Source: Brevundimonas vesicularis
GTDB lineage: Bacteria > Pseudomonadota > Alphaproteobacteria > Caulobacterales > Caulobacteraceae
Direction: 5' to 3'
Assembly (NCBI RefSeq): GCF_027105095.1
Contig: NZ_CP114278.1
Coordinates: 1,178,001 to 1,242,000 of the forward strand
Length of the DNA stretch: 64,000 nt
A model generated the notes under the pieces. That model had not been told where the DNA came from and did not search any database. It worked only from the letters and a program-made list of their open reading frames with translations. Shown here piece after piece: positions 35,139 through 43,816 of this stretch. The position numbers were made by a program, and so were the translations under genes. Each line of letters opens with the position of its first letter. Position 1 is the first letter of the stretch.

Positions 35139-35223
35139 ACATTCGGTTCAGGCGATCTGCCGGCCCGTGGCGATTGTGGTGAGCTTGCGATGGGTCTAGT
35201 CATGTCTGGATCATGGAGGCTGA

Positions 35224-35961
35224 ATGCTTGAACTGCGCGCCCTGACCGCCGCCTGCGACAACAGACTGGAGAACTCCGTCTGCTCAAGCTGCGGCGCGCG
35301 CGCCTTCAGCGTCTGCGCCAGCCTTCCCGGCGATGACCTCGTGCGGCTGGACGCCATCGCCGAGCGGATCGTCTTGGCGGCGGGCGATGTTATGGCCAGC
35401 GAAGATGAACCCGCCGCCAGTGTCTTCAACATCACCTCGGGCGCTGTGCGGATCTACAAACTTCTGCCCGACGGTCGCCGCCAGATCACCGGCTTCCTGT
35501 TTGCGGGGGATTTCGTCGGACTGACGGCGGGGGAGACCTACGCCTTCTCTGCGGAGGCGATCGAGGACACGACCGTATGTCGCTTCCGGGCCTCGGAATA
35601 TCGCGCCCTGGCGCGGGAGCGGCCCAGCCTGGAGGCCGCCTTGCTGAGCCGAGCGATGCATGAGCTGACGGCGGCGCAGGATCAGATGCTTCTGCTTGGT
35701 CGCAAGACCGCACGCGAACGCCTGGCCAGCTTCCTGGTGACGATGCTTTCGCGCGATCCCTTGCGTCCCTCCGGCGACAACGCCGTGCGACTGCCGATGA
35801 CCCGATCCGAGATCGCGGACTATCTCGGCCTCACGATTGAGACGGTCAGTCGCGAGCTGACGAAGTTGAAGACCAGCGGCGTCATCCATGCCGTTTCTCT
35901 GCACGACTTGCGGATCGAGCGCCCTGACCGCCTGAAAGACATGGCGAACGGCGCATCCTAG
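35224..35961 (+). CDS. fnr: FNR-type oxygen-sensing Crp/Fnr regulator
   Basis: 245 residues from ATG 35224. Four cysteines match FNR cluster ligands: Cys20, Cys23 and Cys31 in VCSSCGARAFSVC and Cys119 in TTVCRF, which bind an oxygen-labile [4Fe-4S]. A cyclic-nucleotide-like beta-roll spans 40-140, and the helix-turn-helix RSEIADYLGLTIETVSRELT has the Glu and Ser-Arg residues that read TTGAT. Its stop overlaps that of cydC by four bases (convergent), and a perfect FNR box lies before cydA, so it most likely switches on the bd oxidase when oxygen is low. Close to FnrL/FixK-type proteins. Confidence 0.9.
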   Translation: MLELRALTAACDNRLENSVCSSCGARAFSVCASLPGDDLVRLDAIAERIVLAAGDVMASEDEPAASVFNITSGAVRIYKLLPDGRRQITGFLFAGDFVGLTAGETYAFSAEAIEDTTVCRFRASEYRALARERPSLEAALLSRAMHELTAAQDQMLLLGRKTARERLASFLVTMLSRDPLRPSGDNAVRLPMTRSEIADYLGLTIETVSRELTKLKTSGVIHAVSLHDLRIERPDRLKDMANGAS

Positions 35962-37604
35962 GCGGCCAAGTCGGCTGGAGAGCAGGTCAGACCAAGATGT
36001 CCGTCGCTGGCCAGGCCTTCGACCCGAACGGATCGCTCGCACAGCGCCATCGGCGGCGCCCGGTGGCTGACCAAGATCAGGCCTTGCCCCCGCGCGGCCA
36101 GGCGGTTCTGAAGGCGGTCCAGGACCTGCGCCTCCGTTGTGGCGTCCAGACCCTCAGTGGGTTCGTCCAGCACCAGCCAGGGCGCATCGCGCAGATAGGC
36201 GCGCGCCAGGCCAAGACGCCGTCGCTCCCCGCCGGATAGCCGCTCGCCGTTCGGTCCGACGGGCGTATCCAGGCCCATCGGTTCGGCGCGGAGCCGGTCA
36301 CCCAGCGCGGCATCGTCCAGCGCCGCCCACAGGGCCGCATCGTCGGCGGGCCCTGCAAGCAACAGGTTCTCGCGCACGGATCCGTTCAGTAGACGCACGT
36401 CCTGCGCCGCATAGGCGAACAGCCGACGCCGATCCTCCGGCGCGATGTCGGCGGCGTCCATTCCACCCAGCCGCATCTCGCCGCCCTGGGGCGTCCTCAG
36501 CCCGATCAGGCGTTCGATCAGCGTCGTCTTGCCTGCGCCGGAGGGACCGAAGACGCCGAGGCGGAAGGGCGGCGACAGGTCGACGCCAAGGTTTGCGAGA
36601 CCGAGCGCCGCGCCGCTGAGCGGTCGGCCATGACGGGGGAAGGCCGTGGGCATGGCGGCGTCGAGGCGAGACAGGGCCTGGGCGGCAGACCCGTTCTGGT
36701 GCAGGGCGACGACCAGACCCCCGGCGGATTCGACGCCCATGACCGCCGCCAAGGCCGCGAGCGCGATCAGCGGCAGGTCGGCGGAGGACGCGGCGGGGAT
36801 GACGACGCCGACCGCGAGGGCGCTGGCCGCCGCCTGCCACACGGCCATCCAGCCGCCCGATCGGGTCAGGGCGATCTGCGCCGCGTCGTGATCGGCGGCG
36901 ACCCGCGCGACCTGCGCGCACGCCCAGTCGTCAAGACCGTAGGCCTTCAGCTCGGGCGCGGCGGCCTCCAGGGCGGCGAGGCGATCCTTCAGCGCGCCGG
37001 CGCCGGTCTGCACCGCTCGGCCGGCGGGATCGGAGAGGCGGCGGGCGATAAGGACGCCGCCCAGGACGGCTGCGATCATCACGGCGAACAGGGCCGCGCC
37101 GGCCCAGGGGGAGGCGAGGCCGGCCAGCAGAACGGCGGAAACGGCGCCGGCGCCCAAGCTCCAGAGCGCCGAGCGCCGCACGAACAGGGTTTGAACCGCG
37201 TCCACGTCCTGAACCAGCCGGGCCGAGACCTCGCCGGACGACAGGTTCAGGGCGCGCTCGGCCGGGCCTGTGGCGATGGCGTCGAACAACTGCGGGCGCA
37301 GGCGGGCCAACGCCTTCAAGGCAGCCTCATGGCCCGCGACGCGCTCGACATAGCGGCCGCCGGTGCGGACGATGGCCAGCAGGCGGATGATGGCGCTGGG
37401 CATCATGTAGTTGAAACTCTGGGCGGCCGCCGCGCCTGCCAGGCCCGCAAAGGCTGCGCCCGTGATGAACCAGCCCGACAGCCCCAACAAACAGACGGCC
37501 GCCACCGAGACGACAGCGCCGCCGGCCGCAGCGAGCCGAAGCCGGGCGCGTTGAGCCTGAGTCTGGGCGGCGATCAGGCCAGCGATGCGTGACGGGACTC
37601 TCAT
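35958..37604 (-). CDS. cydC: Heterodimeric ABC exporter subunit CydC
   Basis: 548 residues from ATG 37604, which overlaps the cydD stop (ATGA). The membrane domain (residues 25-300) is followed by an ABC domain: Walker A FGPSGAGKTTLI near 365, signature LSGGERRRLGLARAYL near 460, Walker B APWLVLDEP and the H-loop LILVSHR. CydDC exports cysteine/glutathione and heme-linked reductant and is needed to assemble cytochrome bd, whose genes lie on the other strand beside it. Confidence 0.92.
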   Translation of the reverse strand: MRVPSRIAGLIAAQTQAQRARLRLAAAGGAVVSVAAVCLLGLSGWFITGAAFAGLAGAAAAQSFNYMMPSAIIRLLAIVRTGGRYVERVAGHEAALKALARLRPQLFDAIATGPAERALNLSSGEVSARLVQDVDAVQTLFVRRSALWSLGAGAVSAVLLAGLASPWAGAALFAVMIAAVLGGVLIARRLSDPAGRAVQTGAGALKDRLAALEAAAPELKAYGLDDWACAQVARVAADHDAAQIALTRSGGWMAVWQAAASALAVGVVIPAASSADLPLIALAALAAVMGVESAGGLVVALHQNGSAAQALSRLDAAMPTAFPRHGRPLSGAALGLANLGVDLSPPFRLGVFGPSGAGKTTLIERLIGLRTPQGGEMRLGGMDAADIAPEDRRRLFAYAAQDVRLLNGSVRENLLLAGPADDAALWAALDDAALGDRLRAEPMGLDTPVGPNGERLSGGERRRLGLARAYLRDAPWLVLDEPTEGLDATTEAQVLDRLQNRLAARGQGLILVSHRAPPMALCERSVRVEGLASDGHLGLTCSPADLAA

Positions 37605-39205
37605 AGCGTCACCACGCGGTCGGCCAGGGCGGCGACGGCTGGCGAGTGGGTGGCGATCAGGGTGTTGCGGCCGCACACGGCCTGACGGATGACGTCCAGC
37701 ATGGCGCGTTCCGAGGCCGGATCCAGATTGGCGGTCGGCTCGTCCAGCACCAGAAGCGGCGCCCGCTTCAGCATGGCGCGCGCCAGGCCCAGGCGACGGC
37801 GCTCGCCGCCCGACAGTCCGCCGCCGCGCTCGTCGATGGGGCGATCGAGATCGCCGGACAGGCCCGCCGTGCGCGCGGCCAGGGCGATGCGGCCGGGGCA
37901 GGCGGTGCGATCCGCCAGGGCGATGTTCTCGGCCAGGGTCCCAGGCGTCACGATCGGGTGCTGGCTGGCCCAGGCGACCCGCCCGGCGATGTCGCCGCAC
38001 TGGCTGAGCCGCGCGCCGCCCACCTCGACCTCGCCGCGCGTCAAGGGTGCGAGGCCGAGCAGTAGATGCAGAAGGCTGGACTTGCCCACGCCGCTGGCGC
38101 CCACCAGCGCCACGATCTGGCCCGGCGCGACATCGAGATCGAACCCGTCGATGACCGGCGCTGAGCCTTCATATGCGATGGCGACATCGCGGAAATGGAT
38201 GGCGGGCGCCAGATCGCCGATGGGGGCGCCCTGGGCCGGGCGCAGGTCTGGCGTGATCAGGGACGCGGCCGCAGCCTCGGCGGCCTGGCGATCATGATAG
38301 GCGGCCGCCAGGCGGCGCAGCGGCGCATAGACTTCGGGCGCCAAGGCCAGAACGAAGAAGGCGCGCGACAGGTCCAGGGTCTCGGGAACCGGGAAGGGCA
38401 GGAGCCGCAACAGGTTGAAGCCGCAATAGACGGCGATCAGCGCGACCGACAAGGCCGAGAAGAACTCCAGCACGCCCGACGACAGGAAGGCGATGCGCAT
38501 GACGCGGGCGGTGCGGCGCTCCAGCTCGTCAGAGGCCTGGGCGATCTGCACCGTCGTGCGGCCCACAGCGTCGAAGGCGAGAATGGCGGGCAGGGTGCGG
38601 ATACGGTCGATGAACAGGCCGGACAGCCGCTCAAGCGCCTGAAACTGACGACGGCTTTCGCCTGCCGCGGCCGTGCCCGCCAGGGCCATGCCGACGATGA
38701 AGGGAAACAGGGTGAACAGCAGGATGCCCGCCGACACCGGGCTGGCGATCGCGGCGGCGGCGATGATCAGCAGCGGCGAAACCCCGGCAGCGAGGCGCAA
38801 GGGTGCAAACCGCGAAAAGTAGCCGTCCAGGGCGCCGACCCCCTCGACCAGGGCCGTCATCTGCGCGCTGGATCGTCGTCCTCGCCCGAACAGGTCCGAC
38901 AGCAGGCGGCCTCGGACATCGGTCTTTATCGCCCGACCCAGCTTCGCGCCGACGATCACGGCGGCCTGGCCGATCAGGCCCCGCGCGATCAGACTGAATA
39001 CGGCTAAAGCCAGCCACGGCGCGGCGGCGGCTGGCGATATGGTCAGGCTGGAAATCGTCAAAGCCAGCCCTGCCGCGAACCCGATCGCAGGCGCGACGTC
39101 CGCAATGGTCAGCACGCCGGTCAGCAGGGTCAGCCGCCTCCACGGACGACCGATCTGCTTCAACCAGGCGGCCGCAGAGGCAGGGGCGATTGGCACGGCG
39201 CTCAT
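37601..39205 (-). CDS. cydD: Heterodimeric ABC exporter subunit CydD
   Basis: 534 residues from ATG 39205; an in-frame ATG at 39280 would extend into the regulatory region. The ABC domain has Walker A LVGASGVGKSSLLHLLLG near 370, signature LSGGERRRLGLARAML near 460 and LLVLDEPTANLD. It pairs with CydC. It is divergent from cydA with a 193-base intergenic region holding an FNR box and another palindrome, so both arms of the bd oxidase set can be induced together. Confidence 0.92.
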   Translation of the reverse strand: MSAVPIAPASAAAWLKQIGRPWRRLTLLTGVLTIADVAPAIGFAAGLALTISSLTISPAAAAPWLALAVFSLIARGLIGQAAVIVGAKLGRAIKTDVRGRLLSDLFGRGRRSSAQMTALVEGVGALDGYFSRFAPLRLAAGVSPLLIIAAAAIASPVSAGILLFTLFPFIVGMALAGTAAAGESRRQFQALERLSGLFIDRIRTLPAILAFDAVGRTTVQIAQASDELERRTARVMRIAFLSSGVLEFFSALSVALIAVYCGFNLLRLLPFPVPETLDLSRAFFVLALAPEVYAPLRRLAAAYHDRQAAEAAAASLITPDLRPAQGAPIGDLAPAIHFRDVAIAYEGSAPVIDGFDLDVAPGQIVALVGASGVGKSSLLHLLLGLAPLTRGEVEVGGARLSQCGDIAGRVAWASQHPIVTPGTLAENIALADRTACPGRIALAARTAGLSGDLDRPIDERGGGLSGGERRRLGLARAMLKRAPLLVLDEPTANLDPASERAMLDVIRQAVCGRNTLIATHSPAVAALADRVVTL

Positions 39206-39257
39206 CAACGGACTCCAGCGCTCGGCGCAGGCCGCGCGCCATTGGGCAAAACGTCGT

Positions 39258-39272
39258 TGGACGAAATGTCCA
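39258..39272. promoter_or_regulatory. TGGAC-N5-GTCCA palindrome between cydD and cydA
   Basis: A perfect 5+5 inverted repeat (extended by one base pair, TTGGAC...GTCCAA, 39257-39273) 53 bases from the cydD start. A further GTCCAA half lies at 39283-39288. The same TGGAC-N5-GTCCA pattern recurs at 43689-43703 before ompW. I do not recognise the binding protein. Confidence 0.5.
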
Positions 39273-39312
39273 AGGACCAAGCGTCCAATAGGGCCGGGCG
39301 TTTGTCGGCGCT

Positions 39313-39326
39313 TTGATCGAGATCAA
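39313..39326. promoter_or_regulatory. FNR box (TTGATcgagATCAA)
   Basis: An exact match to the FNR/FixK consensus TTGAT-N4-ATCAA, 72 bases before the cydA ATG and 107 bases from the cydD ATG. The distance fits activation of cydABX; it may also serve cydDC. The fnr-like gene at 35224 is the probable source of the regulator. Confidence 0.85.
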
Positions 39327-39398
39327 GGCGGGCGCCCCGTCCACCTTCTACGGCCATCGAAACGTCGGTCGAGCAGACCGATTCCTCGGAGCAACGCC

Positions 39399-40982
39399 AT
39401 GATCGACCTCGCGGTCGTCGACCTGTCCCGGCTGCAGTTCGCGCTGACGGCCCTTTACCACTTCCTCTTCGTACCCCTGACGCTGGGGCTGTCGTTCATG
39501 CTGGTCATCATGGAGTCGATCTATGTGATGACCCGCCGGCCCATCTGGCGGACGATCACCCGGTTCTGGGGCGTCTGCTTCGGCATCAACTTCGTGCTGG
39601 GCGTCGCGACCGGCATCACCATGGAGTTCCAGTTCGGCATGAACTGGAGCTACTACAGCCACTACGTCGGCGACATCTTCGGCGCGCCACTGGCCATCGA
39701 AGGGCTGATGGCCTTCTTCCTGGAGGCGACCTTCGTCGGGTTGATGTTCTTCGGCTGGGACAAGCTGAAGCCGCACGCCCACCTGTTCGTCACCTTCATG
39801 GTCGCGCTGGGCACTAATCTGTCGGCCCTGTGGATCCTGATCGCCAACGGCTGGATGCAGAACCCGGTCGGCGCCGCCTTCAATCCCGACACGATGCGGA
39901 TGGAGGTCACGGACTTCATGGCCGTGTTGTTCAACCCGGTGGCCCAGGCCAAGTTCGTTCACACCGTCAGCGCCGGTTACGTCTGCGCCTCGGTCTTCGT
40001 GCTGGGCGTGTCGGCCTTCTATCTGCTGCGCGGCAAGCACGTCGGTTTCGCCAAGCGGTCGATGACGGTGGCCTCGGCCTTCGGTCTGGCGGCGTCGCTG
40101 TCGGCCGTCGTGCTGGGTGACCAGTCCGGCTATGCCCTGACCGATAACCAGAAGATGAAGCTCGCCGCTCTGGAGGCCATGTGGCACACCGAGCCTGCGC
40201 CCGCCGGCCTGACGCTGATCGGCGTTCCTTCGATGAAGGACCGCGAGACCCATTTCGGCGTTCACGTGCCTTGGATCATGGGGCTGATCGCCACCCGCAC
40301 CATCGACAAGCCCGTCGAAGGCATCTTCGAACTGGTCGCCACGGCTGAGGACCGCATCGAATCCGGCGTCATCGCCTATGATGCGCTGGAGAAGGTCAAG
40401 GCGAACCCGGCCGATCCCGTCGCGCGCGGCGTGTTCGAAACCCACCGCCGCGACCTGGGCTATGGCCTGCTGCTGAAGCGCCACGTCGCCGATCCCCGCC
40501 AGGCCACGCCTGCGCTAATCCAGCAGACCGCGTGGGAGACCGTGCCCAACGTCCCGGCCCTGTTCTGGAGCTTCCGCATCATGGCGGGCATCGGGATGTT
40601 CATGATCGCCCTGTTCGGCACGGCCTTCGTGCTGTGCACCCTGCGCAAGCATCAGACGAAGTGGTTCCTGAGGTTAGCCGTCCTGGCCATCCCGCTGCCG
40701 TGGATCGCCATCGAGTTCGGTTGGATCCTGGCCGAGTTCGGTCGCCAGCCCTGGGCGGTGGAGGGCGTGCTGCCGACCTTCCTGGGCGCCTCGTCCCTGA
40801 CCGTGCCGCAGCTGTGGGCCACGATCGTCGGCTTCACCCTGCTGTATGGTGCGCTGGCGGTGGTCGAGGTGCGGCTGATGCTCTTCGCCATCAAGAAGGG
40901 GCCGTTCCACGAACAGGAGACGTTTGGCGAACCCAGCCCCGAAGCGCCCGCCGAGCGCGTTCCCGCGCCCGCCGTGGCCTGA
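39399..40982 (+). CDS. cydA: Cytochrome bd ubiquinol oxidase subunit I
   Basis: 527 residues from ATG 39399; the frame is open upstream, but VVDLSRLQFALTALYHFLFV is the family start and contains His about residue 18, ligand of heme b595. Other features: WRTITRFWGVCFGINFVLGV, GEFQFG-like MEFQFGMNWSYYSHYVGDIF, the quinol-binding Q-loop (about 250-330) and GRQPWAVEGVLPT. It oxidises ubiquinol and reduces oxygen to water at high affinity in the inner membrane. First gene of cydABX-hemN. Confidence 0.96.
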   Translation: MIDLAVVDLSRLQFALTALYHFLFVPLTLGLSFMLVIMESIYVMTRRPIWRTITRFWGVCFGINFVLGVATGITMEFQFGMNWSYYSHYVGDIFGAPLAIEGLMAFFLEATFVGLMFFGWDKLKPHAHLFVTFMVALGTNLSALWILIANGWMQNPVGAAFNPDTMRMEVTDFMAVLFNPVAQAKFVHTVSAGYVCASVFVLGVSAFYLLRGKHVGFAKRSMTVASAFGLAASLSAVVLGDQSGYALTDNQKMKLAALEAMWHTEPAPAGLTLIGVPSMKDRETHFGVHVPWIMGLIATRTIDKPVEGIFELVATAEDRIESGVIAYDALEKVKANPADPVARGVFETHRRDLGYGLLLKRHVADPRQATPALIQQTAWETVPNVPALFWSFRIMAGIGMFMIALFGTAFVLCTLRKHQTKWFLRLAVLAIPLPWIAIEFGWILAEFGRQPWAVEGVLPTFLGASSLTVPQLWATIVGFTLLYGALAVVEVRLMLFAIKKGPFHEQETFGEPSPEAPAERVPAPAVA

Positions 40983-41006
40983 CCCAAGATCTTAGGACAT
41001 CCGACA

Positions 41007-42155
41007 ATGGATCTTCCCCTCGACTTCGCAACGCTTCGCCTGATCTGGTGGGGGCTGCTGGGCGTGCTTCTGATCGCCTTCGCCCTAACCGACGGTTTCG
41101 ACCTGGGCGTCGGCGCCCTTCTGCCCTTCGTCGCCAAGACCGACGAGGAACGCCGCATGGTGATCAACACCGTCGGCGCCACCTGGGAAGGCAACCAGGT
41201 GTGGTTCATCCTGGGCGGCGGCGCCATCTTCGCCGCCTGGCCTTTCGTCTACGCGGTCAGCTTCTCAGGCTTCTACCTGGCCATGTTCCTGGTGCTGTCC
41301 GCGCTGATACTGCGGCCGGTGTCGTTCAAATATCGCTCCAAGCGGGCGTCGCCGAAGTGGCGGTCGTTTTGGGACTGGTGCCTGTTCATCGGCGGCTTCG
41401 TTCCGGCCCTGGTGTTCGGCGTCGCGGTGGGCAACGTTTTGTTGGGCGCGCCCTTCCATCTGGATGGCGACCTGCGGTCCTTCTACGACGGCACGCTGCT
41501 CGGCCTGTTCACCCCCTTCAGCCTGATCGCCGGCCTGTTGTCGGTGGCCATGCTGGTCCTGCACGGCGCGGCCTGGTTGTCGGTCAAGGCCGAGGCTGGC
41601 CCGGTGATGGAGCGGGCGCGTCTGTTCGGAACGGTCGCCGCTATTCTGGCCCTGATCCTGTTCGCGGTCGGCGGACTGTATGTCGCCTATGGCGGGCTGG
41701 GCTACCGGATCACCGGCGCGCTGGACGTCAACGGCTTCTCCAATCCGCTTCGCACGACGGTTCAGGCCGCGCCCGGCGCCTGGCTGGACAACTACGGCCG
41801 CTATCCGTGGATGCTGGTCGCACCGGCCCTGGGCTTCCTGGGCGCGCTGGTCGGCCTGATCGGCATGTGGCGGCGGTCCGCGCCGCTGGCGTTCGGCGGA
41901 TCGTCGCTGTCGGCTGTGGGCATCATCTCCACCGTCGGCCTGTCGATGTTCCCGTTCATCCTGCCCAGCTCGGTCGATCCTCAGTCCAGCCTGACGGTGT
42001 GGAACGCCTCATCCAGCCATCTGACCCTGTTCATCATGCTGATCTGCACCCTGATCTTCCTGCCTCTGGTGCTGCTCTACACCGCCTGGGTCTATCGCGT
42101 GCTGTGGGGCCGCACGTCGACCGCCGCCCTCAAGACCAACCCCGACCTGTACTGA
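41007..42155 (+). CDS. cydB: Cytochrome bd ubiquinol oxidase subunit II
   Basis: 382 residues from ATG 41007, 24 bases after cydA. Typical start LRLIWWGLLGVLLIAFALTD followed by GFDLGVGALLPFVAKTDEER and NTVGATWEGNQVWFILGGGA. It is a multi-helix membrane subunit that packs with CydA, and family-wide it has no heme of its own in many bacteria. The C terminus ends RVLWGRTSTAALKTNPDLY. Confidence 0.96.
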   Translation: MDLPLDFATLRLIWWGLLGVLLIAFALTDGFDLGVGALLPFVAKTDEERRMVINTVGATWEGNQVWFILGGGAIFAAWPFVYAVSFSGFYLAMFLVLSALILRPVSFKYRSKRASPKWRSFWDWCLFIGGFVPALVFGVAVGNVLLGAPFHLDGDLRSFYDGTLLGLFTPFSLIAGLLSVAMLVLHGAAWLSVKAEAGPVMERARLFGTVAAILALILFAVGGLYVAYGGLGYRITGALDVNGFSNPLRTTVQAAPGAWLDNYGRYPWMLVAPALGFLGALVGLIGMWRRSAPLAFGGSSLSAVGIISTVGLSMFPFILPSSVDPQSSLTVWNASSSHLTLFIMLICTLIFLPLVLLYTAWVYRVLWGRTSTAALKTNPDLY

Positions 42156-42174
42156 CCCTTAGGAGCGCAGAACC

Positions 42175-42324
42175 ATGTGGTATTTTTCCTGGATCCTGGG
42201 GCTTGGCCTGGCCGTCGGTTTCGGCGTGCTGAACGGCCTGTGGCACGAGTTCCATCTGTTTGACGAAGGCGACGCCGGCCTGTCCACGCCCGACGCATCG
42301 AAAGAGGGCGATGTCCCTCTCTAG
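42175..42324 (+). CDS. cydX: Cytochrome bd small subunit CydX
   Basis: 49 residues from ATG 42175, with AGGAG at 42161-42165. The sequence MWYFSWILGLGLAVGFGVLN followed by GLWHE is the CydX/YbgT signature: one membrane helix that stabilises the hemes of CydAB. It follows cydB by 19 bases, and its last 14 bases overlap the start of hemN, so the two are translationally linked. The acidic tail (DEGDAGLSTPDASKEGDVPL) is a little longer than the E. coli one. Confidence 0.93.
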   Translation: MWYFSWILGLGLAVGFGVLNGLWHEFHLFDEGDAGLSTPDASKEGDVPL

Positions 42325-43687
42325 CCCCGCGCGCCTGTCCGTTCGCGACCTGATCGCGCGCTACGACGCCCATGCGCCGCGCTATACCTCCTATCCGACG
42401 GCGGCCCAGTTCACGCCTGCCGTCGGACCCGGCGAGTGGGCCGACTGGCTGGGGGGCGCGCCCTCCGATCAGCCCGTCTCGCTGTACCTGCACCTGCCGT
42501 TCTGCAAGCGGCTGTGCTGGTACTGCGGCTGCAACACCCGGGCGGTGAACCGGGCGGGCGTCATCTCCAGCTATGTCGATCTGCTGCTGCGCGAGGCGGA
42601 TCTGGTTCTGGCCCGGATCGGCCGGCCGGTCCGTGTCGGCTCGATCCATCTGGGCGGCGGCACGCCGAACATGCTGTCGCCTGAAGATCTTGAGCGACTG
42701 TTCGCCGGTCTGTCCGCGCGGTTCGACCTGGGCGACTGTTTCGAAACCGCCGCCGAGTTGGACCCTGAAGTCCTGACGCAGGAGTGGGTCGAGGCGGCGG
42801 GCCGCATCGGCCTGAGCCGCGCCAGTCTGGGGGTGCAGGACCTGTCGCCGCGTGTCCAGGCGGCGGTGAACCGGCCCGAACGTTTCGAGACCATCCGCTG
42901 GGCGGCCGAAGCCTTGCGGGGGCAGGGCGTGACCTCCCTCAACCTCGATCTGATGTACGGCCTGCCGCTTCAGGCCGTCGAGAACGTCATCACCACCCTG
43001 GGCCAGGTCACGACGCTGAGGCCCGAACGGATCGCCCTGTTCGGCTATGCCCATGTGCCGTGGATGAAGCCGCATCAGCGGTTGATCAACGATGCCGACC
43101 TGCCGGACGCCGAAGCGCGCTTCGCCCAAAGCCAGGCGGCGGCGCGCTATCTGGTCGGCAAGGGATGGCAGGCGATCGGGCTGGATCATTTCGCCCTGCC
43201 GCACGACGGGTTGGCGGCGGCGGACCGGGCCGGACGGCTGCATCGCAACTTCCAAGGCTACACCACCGACGCCGCAGGCGTGCTGATCGGCCTGGGCGCC
43301 TCGTCGATCAGCCGCACGCCCAGGGGCTATGTTCAAAACCACGCGCAGGAACGCGACTGGCGCCGCGCTGTCGAGGCGGGCGAGCTACCGGTCGCGCGAG
43401 GCGTCGCCCTGACCGAATGCGACATGTTCGTCAGCGAGATCATCGAGCGGCTGATGTGCGACTTCGTCGTCGATCTTGCGCCCATCGTTCGACGTCGCGG
43501 TCGAGATCTGTCGGACGTCGCCGGCGCCTTGTCCCTGTTGGAGCGCTTCGTCGACGATGGTCTGGTGCGGCTCGACGGGACGGTGGTGGCGGTGACCGAC
43601 CTGGGCCGCCCCTTCGTCAGGGCGGTTTGCGCCGCCTTCGATCCCGCTGCGGTGGCTCTTCAGCAAAGGCATGCGCGGGTGGTGTGA
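42311..43687 (+). CDS. hemN: Oxygen-independent coproporphyrinogen III dehydrogenase
   Basis: 458 residues from ATG 42311, inside the end of cydX. It is a radical SAM enzyme that makes protoporphyrinogen IX without oxygen. Cys65, Cys69 and Cys72 in CKRLCWYCGC bind the SAM [4Fe-4S] cluster. RYTSYPTAAQFTP at the start, HLGGGTPNML and FGYAHVPWMKPHQ are HemN rather than HemW marks. In an FNR-box operon with cytochrome bd this supplies heme at low oxygen; the oxygen-using HemF is encoded at 54302-55234. Confidence 0.93.
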   Translation: MSLSSPARLSVRDLIARYDAHAPRYTSYPTAAQFTPAVGPGEWADWLGGAPSDQPVSLYLHLPFCKRLCWYCGCNTRAVNRAGVISSYVDLLLREADLVLARIGRPVRVGSIHLGGGTPNMLSPEDLERLFAGLSARFDLGDCFETAAELDPEVLTQEWVEAAGRIGLSRASLGVQDLSPRVQAAVNRPERFETIRWAAEALRGQGVTSLNLDLMYGLPLQAVENVITTLGQVTTLRPERIALFGYAHVPWMKPHQRLINDADLPDAEARFAQSQAAARYLVGKGWQAIGLDHFALPHDGLAAADRAGRLHRNFQGYTTDAAGVLIGLGASSISRTPRGYVQNHAQERDWRRAVEAGELPVARGVALTECDMFVSEIIERLMCDFVVDLAPIVRRRGRDLSDVAGALSLLERFVDDGLVRLDGTVVAVTDLGRPFVRAVCAAFDPAAVALQQRHARVV

Positions 43688-43688
43688 G

Positions 43689-43703
43689 TGGACAGATTGT
43701 CCA
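43689..43703. promoter_or_regulatory. TGGAC-N5-GTCCA palindrome before ompW
   Basis: Second copy of the pattern found at 39258-39272 (here extended to GTGGAC...GTCCAC, 43688-43704). It begins one base after the hemN stop and is 113 bases before the ompW ATG. It could also be a weak hairpin, but there is no T-run. Confidence 0.45.
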
Positions 43704-43716
43704 CCCCCTGAACGAT

Positions 43717-43730
43717 TTGCGCTGGATCAA
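43717..43730. promoter_or_regulatory. Candidate FNR box before ompW
   Basis: TTGCG-CTGG-ATCAA, eight of ten consensus positions, with one perfect ATCAA half. It is 86 bases before the ompW ATG. ompW is FNR-regulated in E. coli, and this gene follows an FNR-box operon. Confidence 0.5.
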
Positions 43731-43816
43731 GGCCGAGGCGTCCGCCGGGGCGCACATCCCCGCTCAGACGCCTGACGAAGGCCGCACGAGGCGGCCAGGG
43801 CGTCGGGGATCAGAAG

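Noticed and set aside
36630..37592. 320-residue Gly/Gln-rich frame on the plus strand
   Set aside because: Shadow of cydC with no family similarity.
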